Below are positions 62,267 through 64,000 of a DNA stretch of 64,000 nucleotides, one piece after another. A model generated the notes under the pieces. It saw only the letters and a list, made by a program, of their open reading frames with translations. It had not been told where the DNA came from and made no database searches. The stretch comes from Myxococcales bacterium. Lineage in GTDB: Bacteria; Myxococcota_C; UBA6777. A program made the position numbers and the translations under genes. Every line of letters begins with the position of its first letter. The first letter of the stretch is position 1. The stretch covers positions 1-64,000 of the forward strand of contig JACKEL010000015.1 in assembly GCA_020632975.1 (NCBI GenBank). Reading direction: 5' to 3'.

Positions 62267-64000
62267 TTGAAACCAAAAAGCTACTCCCTTGTCCTTTTGT
62301 TGTGTTCTGCGGTGATCATGTCGATCACTGCGGGCTGTTATGGGATTATTGGCTCGCCGCCTTCTGGCAACCAACCCCCAACCACTCGCACAAATCCACC
62401 CATCGCACGAGCAGAAGTCCCCACCACCCCCGCAGATGCTGGCCCCAAAACAGATGCTGGCCCCACCACACCAGAGAGCACGCAACCTCCAGAGGGAGAC
62501 CCCATCCCTATCGCCAAGTGCGAGATCCCTGAGGCCCTTCAACTGCGCCGCTTGACCCGTATCGAGTACCAAAACACCATCCGTGATCTTTTGGGCCAAG
62601 ATGTCGATGTCAAATCGCTCCTCCCACCCGACGAACAAACCTTTGGCTTTGCGGTTGGCGAAGGCGTTTCCTTGTCTCTATCGCAAGCCTATATGAGCAT
62701 CGCAGAGGAAACAGTCGCCAAGGTTGACCTCGACAAGCTGCTTCCTTGCAAAGTCGCAGAGATCGACGATGCTTGCGCAACAACCTTCATCAAAGACTTT
62801 GGACTACGCACTTACCGCCGCCCACTCAAACAAACCGAAGTGGACCGTGCGACCGCGCTTTACAAAGACCTCCAGTCCAAATACGACGCTCCTACCGCGA
62901 TGCGAAGCGTGTTGCACATGTTCCTTCAGTCTCCCTACTTCATCTATCGTATCGAACGCGGTGAGACCACAACGGACGGAAAAGCCACAAAGCTCAACGA
63001 TTACGAGATCGCATCTCGTCTCTCTTACGTGCTGTGGGCTTCGACGCCTGACCAAACCCTCTACGACGCGGCTGCCAAAGGCGAGCTTCGCACCAAAGAA
63101 CAGATCACGCTGCAAGCACGCCGCATGATCCAAGATCCCAAAGCCCGTCAGACAGTCCATTACTTCTTCTCGCAATGGCTCGATCTCGAAAAGCTCGATA
63201 ACATGAGCAAAAGCGACAAAGAATACCCAAACTTTAATGTAGAGATCGCCGATGATCTCCGCAAAGAGACCGAAAAGTTCATTGACCACGTGATCTGGGA
63301 AGGCGATGGAAAGCTCAAGACCCTGTTGACTGCGCGCTTTACGTTCCTCAACGAGCGACTTGCCAAGCACTACGGCATAGACGGCGTGACAGGCACAGAG
63401 TTTCGACGTGTGGAACTCCCCGCAACACAGCAACGTATGGGCCTTTTGACCCAAGGTAGCTTCCTTGCGATCCATGCCAACAAAGACCAAAGCTCCCCCA
63501 TCCACCGCGGTTTGTTTGTCAGAAAAAATATGCTCTGTCAGATCCCTGACCCGCCACCAAACGATATCGCACTCCAAGCACCTGATCTTGATCCCAACCT
63601 CTCCACACGCGAGCGTTTTGAGCAACACCGTTCAGATCCTTCTTGTTCGGGTTGCCACATGTTGCTCGATCCCATCGGCTTTGGCTTCGAACACTTCGAT
63701 GCAATCGGCCGTTTTCGAGACAAAGAAAACAGCCGAGACATCGATGCCACAGGACACATGCACGTCACAGAAGACATCAATGGCCCTTTCAATGGCACCG
63801 TGGAACTGGCCCAAAAGCTCTCACAAAGCAAGCAAGTCCAACGCTGCTTTGTACGCTTGTGGTATCGCTACAGCTTTGGCCGCGAAGATACCCCCAACGA
63901 TGCGTGCTTTGTACAAAATGTAACAGAGACTTTCCTCAACAAAGACGGAGACATCCGAGAACTCCTTATCGCAGTTGTCGCGCACAAGATGTTTTCTCAC
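62267..64000 (+). CDS. DUF1592/DUF1588-type c-haem lipoprotein, 3' truncated by window edge
   Basis: The frame is open from the TTG at 62267 to the window end. GAGGTG precedes the TTG, and a lipoprotein signal (KPKSYSLVLLLCSAVIMS) ends at ITAGC, so this start fits; ATG at 62318 would remove most of the signal. A Thr/Pro linker is followed by the domain order typical of large planctomycete and myxobacterial proteins: DUF1587 (LRRLTRIEYQNTIRDLLGQD), DUF1595 (YRRPLKQTEVDRATALY), DUF1592 (DYEIASRLSYVLWASTPD), DUF1588 (GLLTQGSFLAIHANKDQSSP) and DUF1585 (ELAQKLSQSKQVQRCFVRLW). One haem site CSGCH is near residue 465. The function of the family is unknown. Confidence 0.9.
   Translation, partial: MKPKSYSLVLLLCSAVIMSITAGCYGIIGSPPSGNQPPTTRTNPPIARAEVPTTPADAGPKTDAGPTTPESTQPPEGDPIPIAKCEIPEALQLRRLTRIEYQNTIRDLLGQDVDVKSLLPPDEQTFGFAVGEGVSLSLSQAYMSIAEETVAKVDLDKLLPCKVAEIDDACATTFIKDFGLRTYRRPLKQTEVDRATALYKDLQSKYDAPTAMRSVLHMFLQSPYFIYRIERGETTTDGKATKLNDYEIASRLSYVLWASTPDQTLYDAAAKGELRTKEQITLQARRMIQDPKARQTVHYFFSQWLDLEKLDNMSKSDKEYPNFNVEIADDLRKETEKFIDHVIWEGDGKLKTLLTARFTFLNERLAKHYGIDGVTGTEFRRVELPATQQRMGLLTQGSFLAIHANKDQSSPIHRGLFVRKNMLCQIPDPPPNDIALQAPDLDPNLSTRERFEQHRSDPSCSGCHMLLDPIGFGFEHFDAIGRFRDKENSRDIDATGHMHVTEDINGPFNGTVELAQKLSQSKQVQRCFVRLWYRYSFGREDTPNDACFVQNVTETFLNKDGDIRELLIAVVAHKMFSH

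Overview
The window looks like a chromosomal segment of a Myxococcota-type bacterium of moderate GC, well below the roughly 70 % usual in classical myxobacteria; a bradymonad-like or uncultured deltaproteobacterial lineage would fit. The evidence is the gene content: a DUF1592-type c-haem lipoprotein, a lipoprotein with Dickkopf-like Cys-rich repeats plus WD40, an ECF sigma/DUF4384 anti-sigma/caspase operon, pilin-like modules ending in the NPLE signature, a DUF1111 di-haem protein, and TRP/TSRP linkers. This is a judgement from families, not a phylogeny. No rRNA, tRNA or CRISPR array was seen.

Layout. 1-2.1 kb: a partial HSL-type esterase, a membrane protein and a ClpP whose catalytic Asp is Asn. 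2.2-5.3 kb: three genes carry many frameshifts although their protein sequence stays conserved, which points to poor consensus rather than old pseudogenes. 7.6-16.3 kb: housekeeping and accessory genes (DNA methyltransferase, class II amidotransferase, MFS exporter, lipoprotein, DUF4286, TPR, zincless Fpg/Nei glycosylase, metallophosphoesterase). 16.4-19.5 kb (-): a Rieske / porin / di-haem c operon. 20.7-27.9 kb: cupin, zinc-ribbon membrane protein, an asparagine-synthetase-like protein without the glutaminase Cys, then exosortase K and its MSEP-CTERM target protein. 27.9-29.5 kb (-): a gamma-class adenine methyltransferase.

29.7-45.1 kb is the most unusual part. Three large paralogous Clp/Hsp100-like AAA+ proteins (here ClpX1-like A, B and C; not standard names) are encoded on one strand. 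The first is separated from the second and third by a DGC protein, a GT21-type glycosyltransferase, a degenerate 17-bp tandem repeat and an IS630 remnant. All three have the same remodelling: the usual Clp_N domain is replaced by beta/alpha repeats resembling HicB, the D1 Walker B motif has lost its Glu, the D2 Tyr pore loop is deleted while the D2 ATPase motifs are intact, and the C-terminus resembles the N-terminal part of a class-1 release factor without GGQ. A leucine-rich-repeat protein follows. I know of no described system with this architecture; its function is unknown.

45.2-64 kb: the ECF sigma / anti-sigma / caspase-barrel operon, a strongly folded intergenic stretch with five consecutive inverted repeats (48291-48507), a Cys-rich WD40 lipoprotein, a DUF218 protein, a di-haem lipoprotein, a cytoplasmic Deg protease, a bufferin operon (precursor, MNIO/DUF692, DUF2063) with an intrinsic terminator between precursor and maturation genes, two related large envelope proteins, and a DUF1592 lipoprotein running off the end.
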